Source: Endomychus coccineus (lineage: Eukaryota > Arthropoda > Insecta > Coleoptera > Endomychidae). Taken from it: a stretch of 64,000 nucleotides of DNA. Both the position numbers and the translations under genes were made by a program. Below the pieces are notes generated by a model that saw only the letters and a program-made list of their open reading frames with translations, had not been told where the DNA came from and did no database searches. The stretch spans positions 280,259,242 to 280,323,241 of the forward strand of contig OY294067.1 of NCBI GenBank assembly GCA_958510875.1. The letters are read 5' to 3'. Shown piece by piece: positions 21,930 to 31,973 of this stretch; the first letter of the stretch is position 1; each line of letters opens with the position of its first letter.

Positions 21930-23870
21930 GAACAAATACGCTGGCGGACGCCTCCGTGGATCTCGCTTAATGTCCTGATTCACACTGCTCACATCCTTTC
22001 CCACCAATTTCCTTCCTAGTCTTTTCATAAACAGGTAATTCCCCTAAACTTTCAATCGCTACAATGCGTTAACTAGCCAAGCAAATATACTCTCACTTAA
22101 CTATTAATTCTCCGACATATGTACGATCGTATTCATTTTCTAATACCATGCACTGCCATTTGACACAATCCCTTTCTTTAGAATTCAATAGCAGATATCT
22201 TAATATTACCGGTATATACCGTGATTGACCAATAAACAATAAGGCGGCTTCGTCATCATTTGTCAAGTGTTCTTTGATTGATACAATTTTCTAATCAGCG
22301 CCCTCTGACACACCACAGCTGATCCTGGACAAGAAGTTAAAATAAAAATGCTATGCCCTGACATGAACCAAGCATGATCAACTGCATAACAAATTTTGTA
22401 TGGCCATCTATGGAATTGCCATAGACAGAAAAGCCTCAGAAATTTGGAACGTTGAGCATTCTGTTTTCTAATGTCATCACGAAAGATTGTCTATTATGCA
22501 GCAGTTGATTATTTGAAGCGTTTTAACGTTCTGATGAACCGGTAAACTGTTTTCTTGTGGAAATATCTACAGATATGTTTTCCTCTTAAACTTGCATATG
22601 ACATAATTTCACTCGTAAATAAAAGTGCGGAAAGGTTAGTAAAATCCGAAGTAATCTCTTCAAGAATCTGAAAAAATAAAGCTTGTGAGAATGTCCATCT
22701 TTTCGTAAGTTCTGTCGTTTTATCGAAATGTCGTAATCTATAACACCAAACACCTTTGGCTGTCCGCTTTCCATTTCCTACATGAAGCGATGGACAGATG
22801 CGAACTACTCACAGAAAAGTGATTTCCTCTATTAAAATGAACATAAAACGCCTATACCGGAGCGAAAATCCGAATCGCTTAGACCCGAACTGCATGACGT
22901 CCTCACAAAATTGTAATCGAGTTTTCAATTTCTTCAAGTTTGTGGATAGTGATTAAAATGTCGACGAATGAATTCTCCCCGGATGGGATTGCATCGAATG
23001 TAAATAAAATCGAAGCAATCGCTCTGAACTAACAGTAATTTCGAGGTGAACTGATATTTTTCGATAAATATATTTCTGATGTTTTCTCACTTGAATGTCA
23101 ATTAATCTCAAGATGTTTGCTAATTCTTTATGGTACCGAAGAAAAACGAAAAATGAATTATCACCAAACCAAAAGTTTTTCCAATTAATAATGATGTGAT
23201 ATTTATCTGAAATTCCATTTGTTTGTTCGAAACTAATTAAAAGCATACAGTGGGTGATGACTGGGCACATATGAAATACCTCCCAAATCTTTCTTTTATC
23301 AATTCGAGGATTCGACCTTTCTTATAAGCGTTTTTATTTTGCACGGAAAACATTTTCTGTTGAGATGCGTCTTCCCTTGTGTCTCGTGTCTAAACGTTTT
23401 GTTAACGAAGAGTAAAGTGTTTCACTCAACGCCCTTCAGTTCCAGCATAGACACATATATTCCTTTTAGCTGAATAGGTACACCAGAATGATTTTAAAAA
23501 CTTCTTTTCTTCAAAATACCCAATCATTCTGAGTGATCCGTAATTAAATAGAGATATTTATAATTATCAAGGACCAGACACACATGATACTTCAATATAT
23601 TGACAATATACAAAACGCGTCATGCATATAGCTTTATGATAATGAGCTAGAAGATAGTTCACCCTGTGGATACACTATAACACAATAAAAATATTGATAA
23701 AACGAAATAAAAACAACAATGTTTTATATCAACCACTGATTTAACTTAACTGCAGTTTCTATAATTAAACTGTCATTATAAAATGATAACAGCAAGTTAT
23801 GAATGAACAGAAAAATAAACATGTCACCAGTCACTAGCTAGCAACTTGAGAAATTTTTTATATCACTTTT
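21930..23870. other. No recognisable gene
   Basis: A 105-codon minus-strand frame at 22,953-23,270 has no recognisable motif. No repeats link this stretch to other parts of the window. Confidence 0.45.
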
Positions 23871-23872
23871 TA

Positions 23873-24975
23873 TTCGGGTCAAATTAGACGTTAAAAATGT
23901 GAAAGCCCGGAATTTTTTCTAAACAGACCAATCAACTTAATTTTTTTTTGCAAATTGCTCCTGGATGGATACTGAGTGATATTGAACTTTAAGATCTAGT
24001 CGCTCGACCATTTTTCACCTGTTAAACCGGAAATTGGCCAATTTTCATGGGAAAATTTGCAAAATTGGTACGTATTGCCAAAATTGGCTGGAAAACTCCA
24101 CTTGGGGGGTTTTTAGTGTCGTTGATCACGATTCCGAAGTTAGATTTGCCATTTTCGACCGCAGTATGTAGAAATTGGCCAATTTTATGTCAGAAAAATT
24201 GATAAATTAGATAATTTCGTAATTTTTGTTGAAATTGGCACTGCTATCAAAAGTCAGGGAATTTATCCGTGACTGTAAATCATTTGTTTCATATCCAATA
24301 TCAAATGTCTTCCGAGTGAAATTTTCTAGTCATTTTCAACAGAAATTACGTAATTATCTAATTTATCCATTTTTCTGACATAAAATTGGCCAATTTCTAG
24401 CTACTGCGGTGGAAAATGATAAATCTAACTTCGGAATCGTGATCAGCGACCTCGAAAACCCCGAGGGAAATGTTTTAGTCAATTTCAACAAGAACTGCGA
24501 AATTATTAAATTTGAACATTTTTGGGACATAAAGTTGGCCAATTTCTAGCTACCGCGGTGGATAATGGTAAATGTAACTTCGGAATCGTGATCAGCGACA
24601 TCGAAAACTCCCGAGTGAAATGTTTGTCATTTTCAACAAAAATTACGAAATTATTAAATTTGGCTATTTTTCAGACATATAATTGGCCAATTTCCAGATA
24701 CTGCGGTCGAAAATGGTAAATCTAACTTCGGAATCATGATAAGCGACCCCGAAAACCCCCGAGTGGAGTATTCCAGCCAATTTTGGCCATACTTACCAAT
24801 TTTACAAATTTTACAACAAATTTTCCCATGAAAATTGGCGACAGGTGAAAAATGGTCGAGCGACTAGATCTTGAAGTTCAATATCGTTCAGTCTCCGTCC
24901 AGGAACGATTTGCAAAAAAAAATTAGGTTGATTGGTCTGTGTGGACAAAATTCCGAGCTTTTTTGCTAAATTGAC
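23873..24975. mobile_element. Inverted-repeat element with internal ~147-bp tandem units
   Basis: The left end (ccggaattttttctaaacag, accaatcaac, then agatctagtcgctcgaccat) is mirrored at the right end (atggtcgagcgactagatct, gttgattggtctg). The arms extend inward over more than 300 bp. The right half holds three direct units starting near 24,385, 24,533 and 24,680 (ttggccaatttc ... gcggtgga ... aacttcggaatcgtgatcag), while the left arm holds one inverted unit near 24,100-24,185. No coding capacity. Superfamily and target duplication are unresolved. Confidence 0.75.
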
Positions 24976-25145
24976 TCGACTATTTAATAATAACACGAAA
25001 AAGATACCATAAGTTTCAACACCGTAGTGCCATTATCAAACAGATATAGGTAACGTTTTCATAATAAAGATTCTTGACCCAGGTATGAATTATATATAAA
25101 TTCTCGGGAAATAGGTCACATTAACACTTATGCTTTATATTTTCT

Positions 25146-25190
25146 CGTTTTTACGTACGTTTCGGTCTCACGACCATCATCAGAAGACTT
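25146..25190 (-). ncRNA. Hammerhead ribozyme-like motif A3 (core intact)
   Basis: Minus strand: CUGAUGA (complement of 25,177-25,183), extra U, GGUC-GUGA-GACC, GAAAC (complement of 25,159-25,163), stem III ACG/CGU with UA loop, U-A cleavage site, and stem I with GUCUU against AAAAC (one mismatch). All conserved core bases are present. Best candidate with A2 for residual activity, apart from the extra U after CUGAUGA. Confidence 0.78.
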
Positions 25191-25539
25191 ATTACGTCAA
25201 AAACCGGATTAGTTAAAACTAATTGTATTAACACAAAACGTCCTTATCGCACCAATTTCAATTAAAATGCCCACGTCGCCGAAAAGAGCAGGAACACGAA
25301 TAATCGAAATTGTAACACATCAATCTTATATACTCTTAAAAAATGCGAACTGATGTCAACAAAGTCTATGAACGACTAAACACGAGGACATTAGGTTCAA
25401 GTATCCACTTTCAAACCAGATGTTGAGATTTACGAGCTAATAGAATAAGGTTTGTCAGTTATTGGAAATATACTTTTAACATTATAAAGACGTGTGTTGA
25501 TACAATTAGTTTCAAGTAATCCGTTTTTAGACATAATAA

Positions 25540-25582
25540 GTCTTCTGATGATGGTCGTGAGACCAAAACGTACGTAAAGACG
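25540..25582 (+). ncRNA. Hammerhead ribozyme-like motif A4 (G12 mutated)
   Basis: CUGAUGA at 25,545-25,551, extra U, GGUC-GUGA-GACC, then AAAAC in place of GAAAC (25,565-25,569). Stem III and the U-A site are intact. Stem I is a perfect five-pair GUCUU/AAGAC helix, which confirms the fold. Loss of G12, a catalytic base, predicts an inactive copy. Forms the inverted partner of A3. Confidence 0.75.
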
Positions 25583-25679
25583 AGAAAATATAAAGCATAA
25601 GTGTCAATGTGGCCTATTTCCCGAGAATTTATATATAAGTAACGTGTTCATATTATTCTTAAAAGTGGAACAAAATAAA

Positions 25680-26000
25680 GCAATTGTTCCATTTAAGTTT
25701 AATGATAAATTACCATCTAATAACGGCTTCTAACTCGATTTTTTGGCTATTTTATTTGGAATTGGACCAACATATGTAATAGCAAATTTATGTTTATTAC
25801 TACTCTCAAATTTAGGGTATATTCTATGGAAAGCAATTTTTTGTTGTTTTCTGTAAATTAAATCATTTATGAATTTTATTTTTCTTTACTGCTACGGTTC
25901 TTAGTGTATCTAATTCTGTGTTATTGTTTAATGGTAACGAAAATGATATATCGATCATTGAATATTAAGCAGATGTAAGTGGGTTTAAAAAATCAACTAT
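25680..26000 (-). pseudogene. Penelope-like element coding fragment (region between RT and endonuclease)
   Basis: Minus-strand frames give LDTLRTVAVKKNKIHK, then after shifts LIYRKQQKIAFHRIYPKF and FAITYVGPIPNKIAKK. This fits the linker that follows the reverse transcriptase thumb and precedes the GIY-YIG domain in PLE proteins, where a YxGxxxxKIxK-type segment is usual. It lies downstream of hammerhead B1 on the same strand, as expected of a 5' terminal repeat followed by coding sequence. Confidence 0.5.
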
Positions 26001-26039
26001 AGAAAGAAACATTCATCCTTATTCACTTAAAATACTGTT

Positions 26040-26092
26040 AAAGTACCGAGTACCTTTCAGATACCAAGTAGCCATCATCAGAGTTTACTAAA
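26040..26092 (-). ncRNA. Hammerhead ribozyme-like motif B1
   Basis: Minus strand: AAACU, CUGAUGA (complement of 26,075-26,081), extra U, a GGCUACUUGGUAUC stem II with its 3' side eroded, U-GAAA, then AGGUACUC (stem III AG/CU) and GGUAC as a poor stem I partner. Core bases are present except that the base before GAAA is U instead of C. Inverted partner of B2. Confidence 0.65.
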
Positions 26093-26143
26093 TTGGAAAC
26101 TCCAAATAGTATTTAAACAGGCACATTTTGATTTATAATTTAG

Positions 26144-26190
26144 TTTACTCTGATGATGGCAACTTGGTAGGTGAAAGGTCCTCAGTACTG
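26144..26190 (+). ncRNA. Hammerhead ribozyme-like motif B2
   Basis: CUGAUGA at 26,150-26,156, extra U, stem II GGCAACUUGGUAGGU with two mismatches, GAAA at 26,173-26,176, stem III AG/CU with GUC loop, cleavage position C at 26,183, and a four-pair stem I (UACU at 26,146-26,149 with AGUA at 26,184-26,187). The downstream sequence cagtatttttagtggataag recurs after the mariner at 46.46 kb and inverted at 61.82 kb. Confidence 0.7.
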
Positions 26191-26239
26191 TCACAGTATT
26201 TTTAGTGGATAAGAGTGATTGTTTCTTTTTATAGAGCTC

Positions 26240-27430
26240 TATGTTTCATAGAGTAAAAAACATTTTTCTGAGGAGTGATAATTCTCATTCATAATTGAAG
26301 AGAGTCAGCGATCATGTTTTCCACGGAATGAATATGTTTTGTATAGTATAGTATAATTTCACACACACGGAGCGAAATTTAAAAGCTGGAAAATTTCATT
26401 AGGGTAAAGTACTAATTACGAGAGCTCTATCTGAAAATGTGACGTTGAGATCAATCTCGTACAACATCATCTCGAAAATAGCGTCGGTGGTGGTGACAGC
26501 TTTCACGTCAACATAGTCAAAAGGCATTTATATATCATTTTATCTCTGTATCAATTTCAATTTTGTAAGTGCTAATGTAGTGTTAACAAAGTCGATGAAC
26601 GAAATTTTACAGTCGCTGCTGACGTTTTACGTGTATGGAATTTACAGAGGCGCATTCAGGAATATTTCACGAACTATCGCATAGTTTAACTGTAACTGCA
26701 TTTATCGTTTATCTCATAAAAGGGTGAATATACAAACCACAATTCATAATAGTTATGGTTCCTTTTATACGTTGAAAGGGTGGTTTATTTACACTGTGTC
26801 AGAACCGTGTGTTTGATACTAGGTTACATCTACGATAATGGACCTTTCAATGTTGTTTTCCTTATATTTGGAGGTGGTGGAAGGAAGGGAGGGACCTTCT
26901 TCTCGACAAGATGTGTCGGTATGAATATTAGAAAATACTCTGACTAGTTTTCTGAAAATTTGTATTTAGGAGTTACCCTAGGATTTCAGCTAAAATACTT
27001 CCAAATATCTGCCGGAATGGAGCCAAACTTCTTTATTTTACCTATATTATGTTATTGCATTTTAGGAATGACTGAAGAATTTCAATATAACTTTATGCTG
27101 GACAGCACATGTCTGAAGTGATTTATTTTTGCGAGATGTGGTCCTCCATGCGAGTCAGGGCAAATCCAAACAAGAAATATTTATAGCTTTCGAAATCTAC
27201 AGAAACTCTTTCAAAAATTTATACAGATTGCTCAGAAATAAGCGTTGAATTTTGCTGTCGAAAATTCTGTTATTCTATTTTTTCTCTTCACCAAGTGGTT
27301 CTCACGCTGGAGAGTAGAGCAGAGAAGCTGCGACCACTTTGGCCAATATATGTAAGACAATATAACCATGGCAATTCAGCTGGTTAACACCTGATTGTTT
27401 TTCTCATGGTAATATATCTAGGAGTTTCAG
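26240..27430. other. No recognisable gene
   Basis: No convincing frames or repeats. Confidence 0.45.
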
Positions 27431-27435
27431 AATCA

Positions 27436-27493
27436 CTCTACAATACTTTTTGTAAATAATGATTGGTCATTATTTACAAAAAGTATTGTAGAG
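27436..27493. repeat. Perfect 27-bp hairpin
   Basis: The arm ctctacaatactttttgtaa + ataatga (27,436-27,462) is exactly reverse-complemented at 27,467-27,493 around a 4-base ttgg loop. No mismatches. Perfect identity in otherwise decayed DNA implies a recent origin or constraint. Confidence 0.9.
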
Positions 27494-27550
27494 GGGAAAA
27501 AGCCTTTCTCGGGATGGAACATTAGTTCCATCTTAGAAAGGCTTTTTCCC
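27494..27550. repeat. Second hairpin abutting the first
   Basis: Starts at the next base. A 16-bp outer stem (gggaaaaagcctttct) and a 7-bp inner stem (atggaac/gttccat, loop atta) are separated by a small asymmetric bulge (cgg g versus aag). Together with the preceding hairpin it makes a 115-bp double stem-loop. Confidence 0.88.
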
Positions 27551-27559
27551 TGAACCATA

Positions 27560-29040
27560 AAAGATCATAACTTAATTGCATCCTAACCAGAAAAGAGTCA
27601 CCTGTAGTGGGTAGGTCATGAGTATATATAAATTTAGAGTAAGGTTGCCACAGATCGACTGATCGTAAATTTTTTCTCCATCACACCATGGAAATTTCCA
27701 GACCATTGTATATTGTTACAGGGATTTTGAGCAACAGATGTTCAGTTAATCTTATTTCATCCAAAAATAAACTTACAGATAACCTACTGACCTTGTATTG
27801 ACACTTGGAGAGTAATAGTGCGGATCGCAAATACGGGCCACCATGAGGCAGACATTGTTCAATTTAAAAGTAATTTTGTTTCCAGATCTAAGGAGGCGGA
27901 ACGAGGGTTAATATTATTCGGAATTACCAATTGCTGATAGACAGACATATAGTAAAACCCAAAAAGTTAGTCATTCCAATCATGAATGAATCCTTTTTCT
28001 GTCTGTCGAAGTTATTATGGTTTGTAAATATATCTAATTGATTTTTCGAAGAAAATGAGCACACTTTCTAATATGTAAACATCAACAAAAGTTTCGAATG
28101 TCGCACATGTGCTTACCTGCTTATCTTATTTATTCCAGGGCGTTTGGCGTAATAAATGGATATTGATCGCTCTGCGAAACGGCGTAATAAAAACTTCATT
28201 GGACTAAATGTAGATTGATGTAAGCATATACGGACAGCCGCAGAAAGTTGAACGTAAATTTGTTACCATCACTGCGATATTTATTTTATTTGACATCGCA
28301 AAATAGGTCTTTGTTTAATGCCTGAAAATATCGCACGTCCCCTTAATCTTTCAAAGCACATTCATCGAAATAACATTCGACAACTGACAGTATGATTTGA
28401 AAACGGGTGGCGATTTTAAAAGTGAGTAAGAGTTCAGAGATTATGAATCGGGTCGACGTATATTAATTGCCTTCTATGTAGGTAAATTTAGTCCAGGGTT
28501 TTTCTAAGGTCTACGTAAACCGAGTCCGGGTATGTACCTGTTTGTCAGGTCAGATAAATAGCATGTAGTACCTGCTGCCTAGGCGAACTACCCATCTGTA
28601 CGTAAGCCAACAATTATTGTTTATTGTACCGTCTTCGTTTCTAACCTAACATAACCTAACCTACTAACTTAAGTTTTTTGATATAGAATGCAAATATTGT
28701 AATCGCGCTAATCTTAACATTCTCATAATAACCAATAATGATTGGTTATTGTACAGCCGATATAAACCAAAGAGTTCTATATATAGAACTACGAATACAC
28801 CGCTTAAACTGAGCTCTCCAGCCTCAGGCTACTGCGCTCTAAAACTCAGGGGCCAAGCTAGAATTGTCGAGCTGTAGGCAAAGAGTATATAGAACTATTT
28901 GGCTGTAAGTAAGTAAATGTTGATGCTTCGTCCAAGAATACGTACCTAAGGGGGGATACTATCCTTGGACGATCTAATTATTTACTTATTACCCTTAAAC
29001 CGTATATTGTAAGCCTGCAATACAACAGATTTCACTCATG
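27560..29040. other. No recognisable gene
   Basis: Contains a short 18-bp palindrome (agttctatatatagaact, about 28,785) and a small inverted pair around cgtccaag/cttggacg at about 28,940-28,970. No coding signal. Confidence 0.45.
28641..28665. repeat. Interstitial telomere-like repeat
   Basis: ctaacctaac-ataacctaac-cta is four to five units of CCTAA/TTAGG with one variant (ATAAC). TTAGG is the common arthropod telomere repeat. Such short tracts are widespread in insect genomes and need not mark a former chromosome end. Confidence 0.55.
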
Positions 29041-29354
29041 GTTGTGACCAGTGGCGGCTCCTCGAAGGAGGCTAAGGGGGCTCAGCCTCCTCACCAATTT
29101 ATCTTAATGATCATTCTCCATTTTATTTCCTGTTTCTCTGATAATTCTTTAAATTTTACAATTAATTCCCCGTTCTCAGTAGTTATTTTTAATCTGGCAA
29201 CAGTTGCCAGAGGCTAGATTCTCTATATTTCTCAAACGCTAAATACGTGTGGTCAACACAGTTGCCGTTTTTCCAACCAGTTCAATTCACAAATAGGGTG
29301 AAACAGCGAATATGGCCACAGTCTATGGAGGCTAGCTTCTCGTACGCTCCCGGC

Positions 29355-29380
29355 GGCAACGAGGTATAGACCTCGTTGCC
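29355..29380. repeat. 11-bp perfect GC-rich hairpin inside the hAT
   Basis: GGCAACGAGGT-atag-ACCTCGTTGCC, with a near-symmetric cccggc/cggcgg context. It may be a subterminal transposase-recognition or template-switch feature. Confidence 0.7.
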
Positions 29381-30020
29381 CGGCGGTCGTATGAAATACG
29401 ATTACTTGCCGTCGCTGCAAACTTCGACACGTGCTCTGCCAGTTGTTGTTTTTGTTTCGCGAAGCGATGTAAGGTTAAGTTATAATTTATCTGTTCGGTC
29501 GTTCGGTGAGTTATTAACAAAGAGTTTTTTGGTTATTAAACGTTAAACTGAGCAGTGATTTAGTTGCTGAAAAGATTAGTGATGACAGGTATGTTTCAAA
29601 ATCGATGATTTGATACTGATAATTGTAAAAAATATTTATGGTTAACGGGATCTGAGGTACACAATAAATTATATTGCTGGTATTGCTTGCTAATTACATC
29701 TGATACAACTTCATGTTGGGGCACTCGGGTTATGATGATTTGAAAAATTCAGCTCGTGGTATAGACAGACATGAAAAATCGCAGGAACATATTACATCGA
29801 GTATTAAGTTTAAATTAACCGGTAAACAGAATATTGTTAAAGGAGGAAAACATATAATTTGGTAGACAAGAAACTACATTATAAACACTTTTTTTATGAA
29901 ATTTTAGATACTATTAAAGGTCAAATTGAGATTCGATTTTCCGATTTACATGAATTGAAGTTTTTTGTATAACTTCTAAAATTCTAAAATATAAATTTTT
30001 TGATAAAATAGCACTGCACA

Positions 30021-30306
30021 ATGAATTATGGGTTATATACCTACTCGGATAAAGATATTTTAGGCCAGTACGACATTCACGCCGATATGATAAAATATAT
30101 GATAGACAATGATTTGCAACAAGTTTTACCTCAGTTTTATAAACTACTTTGTTCGACACGTCGGCATCGGTGGAGAGATCATTTTCTACTGTCAAACGAA
30201 TTAAAACTTACATGCCAAGTACAATGGGCCAAAATCGTTTATACAATGTTAGTTTAATATCTATAGAAAAAGATTTAGTAAAACACAAATTTTTCGCAAA
30301 CTAAAG
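30021..30306 (+). pseudogene. hAT transposase C-terminal fragment
   Basis: The first frame gives QYDIHADMIKYMIDNDLQQV and LPQFYKLL. After a frameshift near 30,150 comes TSASVERSFSTVKRIKTYM with PSTMGQNRLYNVSLISIEKD and a TAA stop at about 30,306. SASVERSFSTxKRIKTYxRSTM is the hAT dimerisation signature of the zinc-finger-MYM-type (ZMYM1-like) family. The catalytic domain is deleted, so mobilisation would need a transposase in trans. Confidence 0.85.
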
Positions 30307-30309
30307 ACC

Positions 30310-30460
30310 GTAGAATTCCGTTAATATATGAAAAAAGTTAATAAAATTAATTTAAAAAAAAATATGAAAAATTCCAAAAAAAAAAATATTAAAAATCCAA
30401 AAAAATAAAAGACAAAAAACGAACAAAAAATTTTTTTGTCAAGAGAAACTCTATAGACCT
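30310..30460. other. A-rich tract inside the hAT
   Basis: Long runs of A with scattered T and C between the transposase stop and the right terminus. Probably non-coding element sequence. Confidence 0.5.
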
Positions 30461-30629
30461 CCACGTTGGTTCTTGCTGGGTAACAATTAATTTTGTCACT
30501 GAAGTAGCTGGTACGGTCGCTGTGCAAAGGTTAAAAGGCTGTGAATAGAGTATATTTTTACAAAAACGTTTTATGTCCAGCCTCCTCTCTCTAAAATTCA
30601 CGAGCCGCCACTGGTTGTGACGAAAAGTC

Positions 30630-31820
30630 ATAGCACATAGGTATCTAGTCTTATATTGGGAGCAAGGTTATGTTGTTTCAGTTGTTGGTATCTGTAGAGA
30701 GCGGAAGGAAGTTCCGACATATTCTTTAATAACTTCAACCAAACTGGGATGCATTATTTCCCTTCTTGTCTTGATAAATGTGACACTGTCGGAGATACGG
30801 AGTACTCGTCTAACATATTAATGTCAATCTTAATATAAATGCGATATTTATCTTACTCCCAGAAGCGCTCTACTCATGAATTTAAAAGCGAAACATTACC
30901 CACAAAGCCTTAACCCATTTACTCATTCCTTCATTGCATATTATTTTCTTTGCCTGAGCTCTTAACGTAAGTGTTTTTACCTTTATTTAATTAGAACAAC
31001 AAGCGTTGCACATATCAGTCAAACTGAGGGATACATTTATTAAGAGAATAAAGGTTTCAATTCGTTATTATGCTAATAATATATGAATTACATTAGCCAG
31101 GTTTATGCTTCATTAGCGTGGAGCATGAGGTTAAAATGTAAAATTATAATTAACGTAATATACCTTATGTCTTCATTAACAAGAATTTCATCGCACTGAG
31201 GGAAATAATATTGGTTTTAGAACCGGAATTGACTTCGAGAATAACATGGCTACTTTTGCAATACTAAATTAATGAAATTGACGTAATCGAGCTGAAATGT
31301 GGGCTTCTCCGCTATCGTTTTGAACCTTGCAAACCGTTCCAATGATTCAATTGAAATTTTCACAGAGAGAGCCATTGGGTTTATAATGGAAAACATAGTT
31401 TACATAACCATTATAGTTTCTTGCTTCCTTTGTTTGTAATACTTTGCACTTTGCCCTGTTGTTATATTCGTTGAATTGTTACTAGTGTCAATGTTTCGTT
31501 CTCTAATCTCGTCAGCAGTGACGACTCCTAGATATTCTTTACGAGAAAGCTAATTTTCCTTTGACGTCTGACGAGCTGAAAGAATTGCTTGCCAATCAGT
31601 ATACGACATCGACAGCTTAATTTCCTCCATTGTATCCATGTCTGCATAGAATATGCAATAAATTGCGGAACAATTGTAACCTAGACTTGTAAACAACTAG
31701 CTACCCTGGGTCTAAAAATATGTATTTATAGCCATAGGCCATAGGTCATGTCAACTTCAATTTACTTTGTATGTGCTCAATAAAAGGCGGTAATATCCAT
31801 ACATGATGAGTAATTAGATA
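30630..31820. other. No recognisable gene
   Basis: No frames or repeats assigned. Confidence 0.45.
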
Positions 31821-31834
31821 TTGATAAGTAAGGA

Positions 31835-31970
31835 GCGGATTTTGCACCATGCATATATATGCAAACTTTACATAAATTGGCACAATTGTAATTTTTTTGC
31901 ATATTTTAACCGAAATTGCATATTATATATAGCATATATTTCATTCATTCTTGCATTTCTCTAATTCCAT
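31835..31970. other. Possible 5' edge of the hAT interrupted by the mariner
   Basis: Sequence rich in TGCATAT-type strings (tttgcatatttt, tgcatatat) resembles that just beyond the hAT coding region at 35,835-35,880 (gtgcatattttgag, gtgcatattg). The mariner may therefore sit inside a hAT spanning about 31.83-35.89 kb. Clear terminal repeats were not found. Confidence 0.35.
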
Positions 31971-31973
31971 ATA

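Larger units (their letters stand above)
25003..25640. repeat. PLE terminal repeats in head-to-head pair (subfamily A)
   Basis: 25,093-25,190 and 25,540-25,640 are inverted copies sharing aattctcgggaaatag, the hammerhead and acttatgcttta. Upstream, gtttcaacaccgtagtgcc matches 44,570-44,590. The centre carries the acgtcgccgaaa repeat shared with the start of the window. This is the inverted pseudo-LTR arrangement known for Penelope-like elements. Confidence 0.72.
29049..30613 (+). mobile_element. hAT transposon with intact termini and 8-bp target duplication
   Basis: Left terminus CAGTGGCGGCTCCTCGA and right terminus ACGAGCCGCCACTG form terminal inverted repeats. The 8-bp sequence GTTGTGAC directly flanks both sides (29,041-29,048 and 30,614-30,621). 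This is diagnostic of hAT insertion. At 1.57 kb it is an internal-deletion derivative retaining only the transposase C-terminus. Confidence 0.92.

Noticed and set aside
22533..22560. ctgatgaaccggtaaac as a further hammerhead
   Set aside because: The second core box is missing and no stem II can form.
22953..23270. 105-codon minus-strand frame as a gene
   Set aside because: No recognisable motif or supporting context; expected by chance in 64 kb.
28641..28665. Telomere-like tract as evidence for a chromosome fusion or former telomere
   Set aside because: Only four to five imperfect units. Such tracts are common in insect DNA, so it was kept only as a minor repeat.
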